Notes: a model not told the origin generated them from the sequence alone. Numbered from the stretch's first letter, positions 13,126 to 25,971 are shown. The stretch: 64,000 bases of DNA from Acestrorhynchus altus (GCA_034509495.1 CM067507.1:18970602-19034601); one strand, 5' to 3'. A program made the numbers and translations.

Positions 13126-15699
13126 TTAATAACATCACCATCATCATAAACACTATTGTCATCATCATTACCTATCATCATGTTCCCACATATTACAATA
13201 ATCTAAAACCTAAAAGTAAAAAATAAAAGTTTCCATACTCTTTCACTTGCATTTTTATACTTATTGGTTTCCTATATCATTGCTCAACAGTTCCCCAAAT
13301 TATGCTATTATGCTTTGTAAATCACCTCTGGTTCTACAGTCAGGATATGTTATTGGGTTTACAGCCATTAAATAATTATACTAGAAGCAGATACTTCACA
13401 ATATGTCATGCAACATTTGCTGAGTTCCACATTTTAAAGTAGGTACCTGGAATCATTCATTTCAGATAAAGGACCCAAAACTGTTATTGCTGTTGTTAAG
13501 TAACATCAGTGCAATTTTGGACATTGCCAGGAAACAATAATTGGTGTATGTCCTTACATACCCTTTATATACTTATAAAGGCATGGAACAGAAGTATGTA
13601 AGTGATGTGGTGTTACCTGAATTTTCCTTCATCACTATTCACCATTGTCATCATTTCCTACCCTGCTCAACATAATCATCAATCCAATTGTTGCCTATGG
13701 TGATCAACACCATCACCACCACCACAACCATCCTAATGATCATCATTTGTTCTTTCGGTTTAGCTTGGCTTGGCTCCAGCATCTCTCTGTTTCAGACTTT
13801 CCATAAAAAGGTCCTTAGAAAAGCACTTGCCCTTCTCCTTCATATACTCTGTGCCTGAATGCACAACTATAATCTCTGTCTTCACTGGTACTCCTTTCTG
13901 CACCACTGCTTGCTGCCAGCTGCTTTGCCTGTGGGCGAGGTCAGGAGTTGAGCAGCGTAAGCCACCCACCGAGATGCACAGGTACAGTCCATTATCAGAA
14001 GGAGGGATAGTGTCAGCTCCAGCAGGCAGGGAAGGCAGCCAGCAGGTACTACACCCGGAGCAAACCACCCAGGAAGCAAGGCCTGTGTCTGTCAGAGTCG
14101 GAGACGTAGAGTCTCGAGCAGAGTGTGAGTTATGGCACAGGGAAAGCAACGAGAGGCTGCGGAGGAAACACAGAGCTAGTACCACTGGAGAAGTGCAAAA
14201 TAACAGTTTTACTCCCAATGCAATGTAACAAGTAAGCATATTATGTGCATATGCATCTCACTAAAAAAGTAAAAAGTGAATCTGATTGAAACTGAAGAAC
14301 CTCCAAAAGTTCATCAAGTATCTTGTGTTTTTTACAGTGTGCAATCTTCATTCAGATAACTGAGATCTTTTTTTGGATCTTGCAATGATAATATCACTCA
14401 TTTCAAAAATTGAGCATACCAATGTCTGAGGTTCAAATAAGACAGCCTCCTCCAAAGACCTCTCTAATGATAATCTTATCATTTGCAGCATGCGTGATGC
14501 ACCTGGATATAATTTTAGGCATTTTAATGTGGGTGTGTCTTAATTTTTTGCATTTCTTCTGAATTTCTTATAATTACATTTTCCAAATGAATTTTAAACA
14601 TGTCTTCAGTTTTATGTGTTCAGTTATATCACCTCCATCCCTGAATATTGTTAAAATGAAGATCTAATATCCATGTTTAGTACGTTAAAAAACAGTGAAA
14701 GGTGTTCATGGGGTGTCCTAACCTTTTCAAATTACTTCATCATTCAAAACTATTCATTAAAGTTGCATAGATATGAACAGAAATAATATGTATTTTGGTT
14801 TTATTTATTCATTTTTAAATGTATTTAATTTTTTTATCATTTTATTGGAGCAGAGAAATGAAAAAGTCTGGTGGACAAGGCCAAAGTTGCACTATATATA
14901 TAATTGATGAATTATCCATGGAGTTTCCAGTCTACATGGTGGTTCCAGTCTTTTCCTCCATGAAGGCCATTAGTGCACTATCTGCAAAATTCAGCTCGTG
15001 CCAGTGAGTTCTTGTCTGCACTGTATCCTGGCTAGCAAGCCCGCTGTGCAGAAAGAAGCAGCACATTGTTCAGAAGGCACAAACTCGCTCCCACCACCCC
15101 ACCCACCCACACACACACACACTGTGGCCAGGTCGGTGGGTTTACCCTCGATTAGACTCGTCACACTGATGGACAGGGACAGTTGGGTTTTCTGGCATTG
15201 TCCCAAGGCCGGCATTCTGCCTGAGAGGCGCTTTATTCAATAAAGAGCCCATTTCACATGGAAGCTTTGCTTTATTCAATACAGTGCTGTTTTATGTGCT
15301 CAACCTAGAACTCTCACAGACGGACACTGCAACCGTGTGTGTATGTGTGCGTACTACATGACAACAAGAGACAGTTGTGTACTGCGTGTGTCAGGTTTGT
15401 TTCTATGGGTTAGCAAGAATGTGAACTGGCATCTTGAATGCATGAGCAGTCTTGTGCTGAAGGCTATTCAGCTGATTCCCATAAACAAAACTGATGCAGC
15501 AGTTGCCATGTGTGAAGTTTGTTACAGTTTATATGCACACCAACGTTTTGCTGTGATGTTAATTAAGACTGCTTGTCTGACTAAGACATCATCATGTAAA
15601 CAGCACAGTTCAATGTGTATGTTGTGAATTCTTATCAATGCATAAGACACACGTTTTTATCCTTAATTGTTTGAGCTCTACTGTACTCACCTAGTCATA

Positions 15700-16010
15700 C
15701 ACTACATGCTCAAATGTTAGTGGATGCCTCCAGCTTGCCTGGCCCATGTAGATGATGTTCCATCCACTACTTTTGGCATGTGTTGAGGAGCTGGGGATGA
15801 GGTGGGGTGGTGATCATCCAACATCCTGAACTTACTAACTCTTGTTGCTGAATGCAATCAAATCCTCACAATCAGTGTTCCAAATTTTTGTTCCAAAACA
15901 ATTACAAAAACCTTTTCTGGCAGGATAAACACTTTTTGTAGCCTTGGTTTCAGAATAAACAATGTTTCTCAAAAAACTAGCTAACTAGCTTTTATAGCAA
16001 CATTTTACAG
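15700..16010 (+). mobile_element. Tc1-like remnant with one end
   Basis: Acactacatgctcaaatgtt agtggatgcctcc resembles a teleost Tc1 terminus (acactacatggccaaaagta). It is followed by ctggggatgaggtggggtgg and aacttactaactcttgttgc tgaatgcaatcaaatcc, internal sequence of that family. A second fragment with the same internal blocks lies at about 655-785. Confidence 0.5.
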
Positions 16011-16529
16011 CATGCCAGCACAAAGAGTACCATGACATTTTCATGTGACAGTGTCATTGCACATCCCCAAGTGGTGCGTGCCATTTACTGCAGAATGCAT
16101 TAACAATACACTACCATAATACACTAAAAATCTGATGTAGTGATGCAATAGTGATGTAGGTGCAGAGATTGACTACTGGTACGTTCACATGGTTGCATAC
16201 TACCATTAGTTGCAAAGCACGTCTTCAATTCCATTATGAAATGTTGTCCAAATGCTGCCATTGAAGCTAGCTGGCCAGTTTTCCAAAGAAACCAACACTA
16301 TATAAACATAACAACAAAGTCTCCACCTGAATTTCACTCCTTCACATATAAAGCTCCACCGACTGGTTATAATAATTGATTATTCTCAACCAGTGGAGGT
16401 TCTTCTGCCTCAGAGGTAAAGTTGCCTTCCGACCATTGTGCTGGATTTTTCCAAATTTCTCCACAATTGCCATTTTCCAACCACTAGCCAGCAGTCATAT
16501 TGACCCACTGTGCTTGTACACAATTGTCC

Positions 16530-16712
16530 TCCTCATTTAACCCACCCATGCAATAAACCCAGGGGAAGTGAGGACACATACCAAAAGTGGTGGACAGCCC
16601 TATCCACAGAACAGACACAGCTGGGGAGTTACGTGCCTTGCTCAAGGGTACTTCAGTCATGTCCCGCTAGTTCATTTCCAGTTAAAAGTCTTGTTACCTA
16701 ACCTCAAGGCTA
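16530..16712 (-). mobile_element. tRNA-derived SINE, degenerate
   Basis: On the minus strand: aggttaggtaacaagacttt, cgggacatgactgaagtacc, cttgagcaaggcacgtaact, atagggctgtccaccac and ttgcatgggtgggttaaatg. The order matches the other SINEs in the window. Confidence 0.55.
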
Positions 16713-17035
16713 TGGGTGCTGCTAACTAAACATAGATGTGTCATGAAGGGACCCTTTCGTGTTGAATTATATTAGATATGCAGCTGATGTGCATGTACAT
16801 GGACTAGTCTTTTGTAGCTGAATTTTGGAATGTATGTGTGTATTTGAGACAAAAATATCAGTGGGTCCAAATTTATCCCTTAGCAACTGTTTTTGTCAAA
16901 AGAAATGCAAGCAATCCTCTGTATGCTTTCATAAGCCAGGGTTTATGCTCACAAAGATGTTATCAGCCCTTCAGAGTAATGCGAATGGCCTGATTGAACT
17001 GCATTAGGCACACAGTTTTACATGCACTACATTGC

Positions 17036-17084
<49 letters not shown>
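17036..17084. repeat. (CA)n microsatellite
   Basis: Uninterrupted. Confidence 0.95.
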
Positions 17085-17085
<1 letters not shown>

Positions 17086-18840
17086 GAATGGATAACATTT
17101 ACAGAGGCTCTAAATAGAACACGTTTTAAACAGTATCACCAAAAAAGCTTTAACCATTGTGTAGAAAAACTATACAAAACACACACCAGGGCCAGATTCA
17201 GATCCTCTGGTTAGAATTATGGTGTCATGTTCTCGCTCTCTGAATCACACACTTATGCAGTTATAAACTTATATCATACAACAGATCTCTACAGTGCTCT
17301 ATTCATTATTCACACAATATCTAAACAGAACTAAAGATGACTAATGTGGCATTAAACACATAGTACACGTATGAGGACAATAGAATCACTAGATATACTG
17401 TATGAAACAGGAAATCTGTAGAATAGTAAAAACTACACTGTTCAGTTATGTGTGTAGTATGTAGTTGAGTGTATTTGTATTTGTAGTCTCGTTCTGTATG
17501 TTGTATCTTGTTCCTCCTAGACAATAAAGAGATCAGATGATTATGTCTCCTGAGAAAAAGACCTCAGAAAAAGTTTTAGGAGATTTTAATAAACGTTTCA
17601 CAATGTGCTCAGATTTGCATAATTAATAAAACTTTCAGGACAGTCTCATTCAGGACACTCGTAACATTTCCCTTTTTTGCTGGATTTGTCCATAGTTTTT
17701 CCCTAATTGCCACTGAAGTTTTTCTATAATCAACTGAAAACAAATTGCAACATAGATTGATTTTTATACCCTTTCACCTTTATACCCTTTTTCAAATTTC
17801 AAATTTTTTAAAAAAATTTAAAAGAAGTTGTCTGCATTCAAGAAAATGTTTTTCAAGGATGTCACATTCTGTTCAAGAATGTTGTTCTCTTTACATAGTA
17901 TAACACATGCTACTTGTTACAAACAGCAAGGAAAATATGCAAAAAAAACAATGTACAGCAATCATTTAAATTTACAAAAAAAACTATATTCATAACTATA
18001 ACAATATAAATAATTCAAAACATGTTCCTAGGACATTGAGAAGTGCAGATATGCACTACAATCATACACACATGTAGTGGGGCAAAAAAATATTTTGTCA
18101 GCCACTGATTGTGCATGTTCTCCTGCTTATAATAACAAGAAAGGTCTGTAATTTTCAACATAGGTACATTTCAACTATGAGAGATAAAATGAAGAGATAA
18201 AAAAAATCAAATTGTAGGATTTTTAAAGAATTTATTTGTAAATTATGCTTGAAAATAAATATTTGGTCACCAACAAACAAGCAAGATTTCTGGCTTTCAT
18301 AGAGAATTTGTTACCTGTAATAATGGCACCTGTTTGACCATGTTATCTGTATAAAAGACACCTGTCCACAGCCTCAAACAGTCAGATTCCTCAACTCAAC
18401 CATGGCCAAGACCAAAGACCTTTGATGGACACCAGGCAGAAAATTGTACACTTGCACCAGGCTGAGGAGAGTGAATCTACAATAGGCAGGCATGTTGGTG
18501 CGAATAAATCAACAGTGGGAGCAATTGTAAGAAAATATAAGACATAAAAGACCAATGATAATCTCTCTCGATCTGTGGCCCCACGCAACTACATGGAGGG
18601 TCCTGATGAATGACCTGCAGTGATCTGGGAACAAAGTAACAAAGGATACAATCAGTAACACACTATGCCAAGAGGGTCTCAAATCCTGCAGTGCCAGGTG
18701 TATCCCCCTGCTTAAGCCAATACATGTCCAGGTCCATCTGAAGTTTGCCAGAGAGCATATGGATGATCCAGATAAGGGTTGAGAGAATATCATATGGTCA
18801 TATGAAACCAAATTAGAACATTTTGGTAAAGGACCTCAGC

Positions 18841-19435
18841 CTTCATAACAATGGGCTCTTCGCTTTGCTACCATCAGGAAAGTGGTTCTGCTCACTGAAA
18901 TCCAGCACAGAAAGGATAAGCTTCTTTCTTCAGGCTATCTGGCACTGAACCAGACCCAACTTTAACTTTAAAATTTACATTGCAAAAATGGACCCTTATC
19001 TGTCAAATATTTTACTGCCTACCTCCATGTAAAGTTGCTTTTATTTTAGATTTATATATTTATTTTTCTTCTTAACCAGCCATTAGAGGTATATTTTGCG
19101 CACTACTGGTGCCGGTCCCAAGCCCAGATAAATGGTGAGGGTTGCGTCAGGAAGGTCATCCGGCGTAAAACTTGTGCCAAAACTATAATGCGGATCAGGC
19201 AGATGATCCGCTGAGGCGACCCCTAAAGGGAGCAGCCGAAAGAAGAAGATATTTATTTTTCTTCTAATGAATAATGTTTTTTATCTTTGTACATACATAG
19301 ATACATTTATTCTGTCTACCTTCTCCCTACTTCTTTTATTGATTTGTGTGTGAAGGTAGTCATGAACAAGCATTTTACTGCATGTTGTACTGTGAATAAC
19401 TATGTGTGTGACAAATAAACAAACCTTAAATCTTC
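18841..19435 (+). mobile_element. Rex1/CR1-type LINE 3' end inserted in the Tc1 element
   Basis: Translation around 18850-18950 gives LFALLPSGKWFCSLKSS and ISFFLQAIWH, matching the C-terminal end of the LINE at 23270-23840 (LFALLPCGRRLKSIRCRTTR). It ends in actgtgaataactatgtgtg tgacaaataaac, a typical 3' tail. A second retroposon lies within it at about 19082-19250. Confidence 0.65.
19082..19250 (+). mobile_element. Short retroposon fragment nested in the LINE tail
   Basis: It contains ctactggtgccggtcccaag cccagataaatgg, gttgcgtcaggaaggtcatc cggcgtaaaac and gcggatc…gatccgctgaggcgacc, and ends gcagccgaaagaagaag. This is a widespread teleost non-LTR or SINE-type 3' end; the exact family is not assigned. 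Bases on both sides continue the AT-rich LINE tail. Confidence 0.6.
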
Positions 19436-20432
19436 AATGCTGAGTTGCATCCCAAGAACACCATACCTACTGTGAATGATGGGGTGGAAACATCATGCTT
19501 TTGAACTGTTTTTTCTGCAAAGGGGACAGGACAACTGATCTGTGTTAAGGGAAGAATGCTTGGGGCCATGCATCATGAGATTTTAAGCCAAAACCTCTTT
19601 CCATCAGTGAGAGCATGACAATGATGCCAAACACACCGCTCAGGCAATGAAGGAGTGGCTCCGTAAAAAGCATTTCAGGGTCCTGGACTGGCCTAGCCAG
19701 TCTCCAGACCTCAACCCCATAGAAAATGTGTGGAGGGAGTTGAAAGTCTGTGTTGCCCAGCAACAGCCCCAAAACATCACTGCTCTAGAGGAGATCTGCA
19801 AGGAGGAATGGGCCAAAATACCAGCTACAGTGTGTGCCAACCTGGTGAAGACTTACAGGAAACGTTTGACCTCTGTCATTGCCAACAAAGGTTATGTTAC
19901 AAAGTATTGAGTTGATCTTTTGTTACTGACCAAATACTTATTTTCCACCATAATTTACAAATAAATTCTTTAAAAATGCTACAATGTGATATCCTGGATT
20001 TTGTTTTCTAATTTTGTCTCTCAAAGTTGAAGTGTACAGATGATGAAAAATACAGACCTCTCTCATTTCTATAAGTAGGAGAACTTGCACAATCAGTGGC
20101 TCACTAAATATTTTTTGCCCCACTGAAGACTCACATAGCCCACTTGAAAGGTTGCTGTCTATCCCAGAAGAGTGTGCTGACTCACTGGTGTTTCTTGCAG
20201 ACACTGTGCCCCCTGGATATAGAGGAGATGCAGTGGTGTCTGAGTCTGTATGCTCTCTGGAGACGTGGCTAAGTTCTGGAATGGTTTACTGAGGAGGAGG
20301 AGGAGGAGGAGGAGGAGGAGGAGGAGGAAGAAGACAGGTCAACGAGATTTTAGGGACATGTGAAAAATGACGTTGGCCCTGCTATTGCTCATGACCGCCA
20401 ATGACAGCTCGATTACGCTCAGCATTACAAAC

Positions 20433-20540
20433 CATTATATGCCATTAATCTTGCAGGCTGGCGCGACTCATTATGCACTATTAATCTCTGCTAGCTGGGT
20501 GCGACTCATTATGTGCCATTAATCTTTAGCTCTGGGGCTC
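20433..20540 (+). repeat. Three-copy 36-38-bp tandem repeat with ATTAATCT cores
   Basis: Units at 20433-20468, 20469-20506 and 20507-20540 follow the plan CATTAT-N-ATTAATCT-N-AGCTGG-N-GCGACT; the third copy is less complete. The copies differ at several bases, so the array is old rather than a recent slippage product. Confidence 0.75.
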
Positions 20541-20808
20541 TCCAGCCTGTGCAGCTACAAGCTGAAAGGGTCCTTGGGTCAGATGCACCTCTGGACTGCC
20601 ACTCCAAAAAGTGAAGAGAGTGAGCGCTGTTTAATCACTTTCTTAGCTGAAGGTAGCGCTGAATAAACAGAACAACTGTTACTCTTTCTGACATAACTTC
20701 ACCCCCACAAACCTGTGTGCCTGAATACATATGTTTGGGTATTCAGAGTGCCTTCCAACTGTCACGCTGGGAAATAACACCACCCAGTCAGATTTGGCTT
20801 CATCACAA

Positions 20809-20950
20809 GGGGTAGCCATGTCATTGTGGTTAGGGAACCAACCTTGTGACTGGAAATTTCCCAGTTTGATTCCCTGAACTGGCAGAACATGATTAAAGTG
20901 TCCTTAAGCAAGGCACTCTCAAAATGTCCCTGTGTGCAAGTACAGTGGAT
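20809..20950 (+). mobile_element. tRNA-derived SINE, 3' truncated
   Basis: It begins ggggtagccatgtcattgtg gttaggga, then ccagtttgattccctgaac (B box) and aagtgtccttaagcaaggca. It is the same family as 45095-45330 on the opposite strand, and the tail is lost. Confidence 0.6.
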
Positions 20951-22791
20951 CTAAATGTATGTTTACAAGGAGACATATTAGAATTATACAGGCCCATCTG
21001 AATATCACCTACAGCCTGAGAGTTACCTTAGCAAAAATGTAAAGTTTGCTGTACAGACTAGCAAAAATCACTCTTTCAACCCCATCCTCAAAGGACAAAA
21101 TTTTATTTTTTGAAGGAAACATACCTGCAGCAGTTGTCAGAAACATATAGGGCTAACCAGTTCAAAGAGACTGGCTCAGCTGGCTAGTTTGCATTACCAT
21201 TGGGTTTTGTTTTTGGCAACCTGGGGGAGGGTTCCATCAATCAGCCAGTTCACCCTCTCAGCAGCCCACACCCTCAACGACCCTTGGATCCCATTGTCCA
21301 ATTTTCTTCCATGTGGTGGCATAGGTTTGAGGAGGAGTGGGTTAATGGGTAGGATACTGTGGTGCTTTTTTAGGCATACCTGAGAAGACTACAGAAGGTT
21401 AAATTGTTTTTTTCTTTTTGGCCAGATAAAGCAGATGTCAGATATCCCAAGAGATAACATAATTTTACGCATGTGCAGTTGCTCAAATGCAGCTGCAAAT
21501 CTCAGTACATCTGGGACTATTGTTTTATGAACTGAAAATCCTTTTTACCCTTTTTTGACTCCATATAAGAACTGCCCTCTAGTGAATTTATAGCTTAAGT
21601 ATCATGTCTATATAAAGGATGCATAGAATATGTGCGCAGTGAAGGTACATTTTTAGAAAAAGAAATAATCATTTTAATTTGTAAAGTACAAATGAAATGT
21701 CTGTTTTTTCCTGTTAGGCTTCAAGAGAACACAAAGACCAAGATATACTTCACATCTAAAAAGTTATGAATTGATCATTTAAAAAAATATTTAAAAATGT
21801 AGCAAAATAGGCACAATTTCCATAAAACCCCTCTTTCTTATCCAATGTCCCTCCACCTTCTCTCTCTTTCTCTCTTACCTGGTGTCACCTCACACTACAT
21901 TAATATTCTCGTCTCGGTTGAACCTGGAAATCAAGATAAGTCTTTCACATGTACACAATACAGGCCATAATAAGGCCAGTTTCACCTACAAATAAAAATC
22001 ATTACATTGTCACCAACATATTTAAACTACAATGCACACTACTCTCTCTCTTTCAGCACACACACCCACACACACATCAAGTATGTCACACGTACTTCAT
22101 ACAGTATAACAAGGCAGAGCGTAGCCTGGCTCTTAGCCTTAGTCTGGTCTGGACAAAAGTCTAGGGATCAGTATAGTTCCCAGTCCAGCTCTGGTTGTAG
22201 TGGTTGCTTGTGTGTTGAGTAAGCCAACAGCGAGTAACACCATCATGAGAAATGTCTCAGAGGGTGCAGTGAGAGAGTGAGAGAGTGCGAGCGAGCTAAA
22301 GCCAGTGGCAGCCCACAGTGCAAGGTAAGAGTTAAACCTTACACGGCTTACTGTGGATGTCTTGGCAGTCTCCCCATAATGACAATACCAGATTGCTATT
22401 ATCAGAGGTAATATGAATGCCCAGCACCACCACCCCCCTCCACTCCTTACCCTTACACTTCTCCCCTCCAATGAGAGGCCTGCTTACTTTCAGGGGCCGT
22501 TGAGTTTTAATTGTTATTTGCTATTATGGTGAGTTTTGTTTTTATATGTAAAGTTGGAATGTTCCACAGGGATCCTAAACTTCTCCAGTGCTGAGCAGTG
22601 GTCAGACAGTTTGCCTGCCTGGCTCACACATTGTGGATTTTCCCTTCACAGCAGAGTGAAAGAGCAAAAGACTGAGGTGGCTGTTTCCCACAGGACTATG
22701 CTGTAGTGAAATGCTACTTTACCAGTGCGGTGCACTCCAGTTAAATGAACTAATACTCTGCCATCTATCTTAGATAAGGTCAACACTTCAC

Positions 22792-22830
<39 letters not shown>

Positions 22831-23269
22831 AAAAAAGTATTGTGCATAGAAAATCACACTATGTAGAGTGCTGAGAATCTATTCTGAAAAATTGTGGTGG
22901 TAGGCCCTGCACTATAGCACTTATCCATACTGCTATCACACTGTACAAGTGTGAAATGTTTTATATACACACACACACACGCAAACTTGCACACACGCAC
23001 TCTTTTACTTGTATAATTATAATACTGATCATTTCTTATGGCTGGTGTTTTTATATTGCTTGAAGAGTCAGAATGCCAATACCATGCGAGACTAACACTC
23101 CCAAAACAAAACATCTCTCAGCCAATCACATGCAGGTTAGAAATATCTGTGGTAATATTCCATATTTGGCACCACAATAAAGCTAGGCTTTTTTCTAGAA
23201 CAGTGTCTCTATGTGAGATACTCCTTGTGTATGAATGTTCCTTGGTGTGAGATGTGGTGAATTTTTTAT

Positions 23270-23840
23270 TAGGTAACTTTTTGGATCGAATTCCACATTT
23301 CTGAATAGATGGGTGTGAGTATAGCAGCTTATGAGTGAAGAGAAGGAAACAGCAACATGTTAAAGTGTCAAGCAGTGTTTCTCTAGTTAGAAGTCTTACA
23401 GCATCAAGGAAGAAGCTGTTCCTCAGTCTGGTGGTTCTGCACCTAATGCTCTTCAGCCTCCTGCCACAGGGGAGCAGGGCAAAAAGTGTATGTGCAGGGT
23501 GAGTGGGGTTCTTCATCATGCAGGTGCCCCTCTTCCTGCAGATGAAATGTCTTTGTAAATGTGTGAATGTCTGTGGTGGTGGGGAGACTGACTCCAGCAG
23601 CCTTCACAACCCTCTACAATGCTTTCCTCTCTTCAGTAGAGCAGCTTCTGTGCCACACATTGATGTTGGAGCACAGAATGCTCTCCACTGCGCATCTGTA
23701 GAAGGAGGTGAGGACTGAGCTCCCGAGTCCTGCATGCCTCAAGCGCCTGAGGAAGTAGACCTGCTGATGTACCTTCCTGATCAGACTGGAAGTGTTTTTG
23801 CTCCTGGTGAGGTTGTTACAGCAGGGCTAATGATGTCAAT
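23270..23840 (-). mobile_element. Rex1/CR1-type LINE fragment, 3' end of reverse transcriptase ORF
   Basis: On the minus strand the sequence starts near 23840 with tcaggaaggtacatcagcag and encodes a run like QVYFLRRL, continues through a CSTEERKAL region, and ends LFALLPCGRRLKSIRCRTTR LRNSFFLDAVRLL. Frameshifts break it. It aligns with the plus-strand LINE at 27810-28200. Confidence 0.75.
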
Positions 23841-24165
23841 GACTAGCATATTGGGTTATTGAGGAATATGAGAAGGAAGGGTCATGCATAAAAAAATAAT
23901 AATTGAATAATAATTAAATGGTTTTTTTTATTTGATTTAGACCACTGTCAAGTATTTTAAAGAACTTATTATAAGTATCTTTGTCAATCTAATCTAACTC
24001 ATCATTATTGCATTTTAGCTCAGAGACACTCTGGATGATCACTTCCCAACAGGATTTCTTCAGAAATGATTTTAGTCATTAACAAGAAAACAAATTGTAC
24101 TGTAAGTAAATTTAAGATCTAATCATGGTCAAGTTCATACAAATATTTAAATTCAGTTAGATTTA

Positions 24166-25024
24166 CACTACCGTTCAAAAGTTTGGGGTCACATTGAAAT
24201 GTCCTTATTTTGGAAGGAAAAGCACTGTACTTTTCAATGAAGATAACTTTAAACTAGTCCTAACTTTAAACAAATACACTCTATACATTGCTAATGTGGT
24301 AAATGACTATTGTAGCTGCAAATGTCTGGTTTTTGGTGCAATATCTACATAGGTGTATAGAGGCCCATTTCCAGCAACTGTCACTCCAGTGTTCTAATGG
24401 TACAATGTGTTTGCTCATTGGCTCAGAAGGCTAATTGATGATTAGAAAACCCTTGTGCAATCATGTTCACACACCTGAAAACAGTCTAGCTCGTTACAGA
24501 AGCTACAAAACTGACCTTCCTTTGAGCAGATTGAGTTTCTGGAGCATCACATTTGTGGGGTCAATTAAACGCTCAAAATGGCCAGAAAAAGAGAACTTTC
24601 ATCTGAAACTCAACAGTCTATTCTTGTTCTTAGAAATGAAGGCTATTCAGATCTGAACCCCATTGAGCTGTTGTGGGAGCAGCTTGACCGTATGGTACAC
24701 CAGAAGTGCCCATCCAACCAATCCAACTTGTGGGAGCTGCTTCTAGAAGCGTGGGGTGCAATTTCTCCAGCTTACCTCAACAAATTAACAGCTAGAATGC
24801 CAAAGGTGTGCAATGCTGTAATTGCTGCAAAAGGAGGATTCTTTGACGAAAGCAAAGTTTGATGTAAAAACAATGTTATTTCAAATACAAATCGTTATTT
24901 CTAACCTTGTCAATGTCTTGACTCTATTTTCTATTCATTTCACAATGTATGGTGGTGAATAAGTGTGACTTTTCATGGAAAACACAAAATTGTTTGGGTG
25001 ACCCCAAACTTTTGAACGGTAGTG
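24166..25024 (+). mobile_element. Internally deleted Tc1 element with perfect 27-bp ends
   Basis: The first 27 bp (24166-24192, beginning CACTACCGTTCAAAAGTTTG) recur as an exact inverted repeat at 24998-25024, and both ends are flanked by the TA target site. The 859-bp element carries a single open frame (24578-24862). Terminal conservation suggests a relatively recent insertion compared with the other Tc1 copies here. Confidence 0.9.
24578..24862 (+). pseudogene. Deleted Tc1 transposase, 94-codon in-frame remnant
   Basis: The frame begins MARKRELSSETQQSILVLRN EGYS, the first residues of a Tc1 DNA-binding region. It then jumps directly to DLNPIELLWEQLDRMVHQKC and the C-terminal end of the catalytic domain, finishing NAVIAAKGGFFDESKV. 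About 240 residues of a usual 340-residue transposase are missing, including most of the DNA-binding region and the first two catalytic Asp residues. The junction keeps the frame. Catalysis is impossible. Confidence 0.75.
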
Positions 25025-25925
25025 TACATCTGAAATCAAGACAAATTTGAATAGTCTCCTATAAATACTTTTCTCATTGTTGAGCAAATAAAAGTACATC
25101 AAATCTTCTGCAAAACTGCCTTAGGGTTGTAAAGGTTGAAATCCCCCTACATAGATTCCAAATAAATTCAGAAAAAAATGTGCTGTAGATGTCATGCAAA
25201 TAAAATATATTTTAATTTTATCGCACTGAATGTTGTGGTAATTGATCATTTGGCTTCTGTTCTTATCGAGAGCAATTTACATTGGAATCATGTTACACAG
25301 GTAGGAAAAATCTTACCCAAAACAAAATTAATGTAGCATGGTCGGCTGGAGAATCCAGCCCTAATACACAATAAGTTAGGTGCTGTTATTTGACACAGAC
25401 TCTTATTTTATTTTGCATGCTTTATGTATTTATACATACATACAATGAAGTGAGACTACAGGGAGAGTTTTATATAAGTTGTGCAGCGGTTCTTGAAGTA
25501 GTTCAGGAGGCTGGGGGCAAGGAGGTTGGTGGGTGAAGGACATGGTGGTTGCAGTGTGTGTGTCTGGCCCAAATGGCAGGCAGGCCGGCGCTGGAGGGAT
25601 TGAATGACCCTGGCTCTAAACTGCTCTTCCTGTCTGTCTCTATCATGCTACTCCAAGATGCCTGTCAAACAGAAGGGTGGAGGGTATTGTGGAGTGCGGA
25701 GTGTGAGTGTGTGTGTGTGTGGGGGGGGGGTGCACTTTCTACTTGGATGTGGTGTGATACTTCAGTCTGCTTGCCTTTGTACTGCTTTTCTGCGCTCTTA
25801 CAAAGAGAGTTACTAATCTTCTGCTCAACAGAACAGGCTTTCCTGTGTAATTACAGACACAATACAAGTCTGTCTGCAGGGCAATTACTGCTGACACATG
25901 CTGACACTGACACATGAGAGTGAGC

Positions 25926-25929
<4 letters not shown>

Positions 25930-25971
<42 letters not shown>
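25930..25971. repeat. (GA)n microsatellite next to an ambiguous base
   Basis: The GA run is followed by acagcgn, with an unresolved base at 25977, the only N in the window. Confidence 0.95.

Larger units (their letters stand above)
11418..17035. other. Intergenic segment without recognised gene
   Basis: Contains the ATC array, the Tc1-like remnant at 15.7 kb and the SINE at 16.5 kb. The overlapping frames at 13760-14239 (159 codons minus, 152 plus) have no recognisable domain and no splice context. Confidence 0.6.
18075..20125 (+). mobile_element. Tc1/mariner element interrupted by a LINE fragment
   Basis: Left end TAGTGGGGCAAAAAAATATT and right end aatattttttgccccactg are inverted repeats, followed inward by gtcagccactgattgtgca and its inverse. 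The transposase start is near 18401 (MAKTKD) but is broken by stops within a few codons. The C-terminal part survives in 19647-19910 with WPSQSPDLNPIENVWRELK, including the catalytic Glu, preceded by HDNDAKHTAQ. Sequence from about 18840 to 19435 is foreign (see the LINE fragment). Confidence 0.85.
20126..23269. other. Intergenic segment, partly unique
   Basis: Includes a (GGA)13 run at 20291-20328, the tandem ATTAATCT array at 20433-20540, the SINE at 20.8 kb and a (TG)n tract near 22795-22826. No gene recognised. Confidence 0.6.

Noticed and set aside
13002..13226. Open frame with a long polyhistidine run
   Set aside because: It is the translation of a CATCAT trinucleotide array, with no flanking conserved protein or splice sites.
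13760..14239. Overlapping frames of 152 and 159 codons on both strands
   Set aside because: No recognisable domain, no splice context, and both strands are open by chance.
20291..20328. (GGA)n run as a coding polyglycine or polyglutamate tract
   Set aside because: It is a simple trinucleotide repeat in intergenic DNA with no supporting frame.
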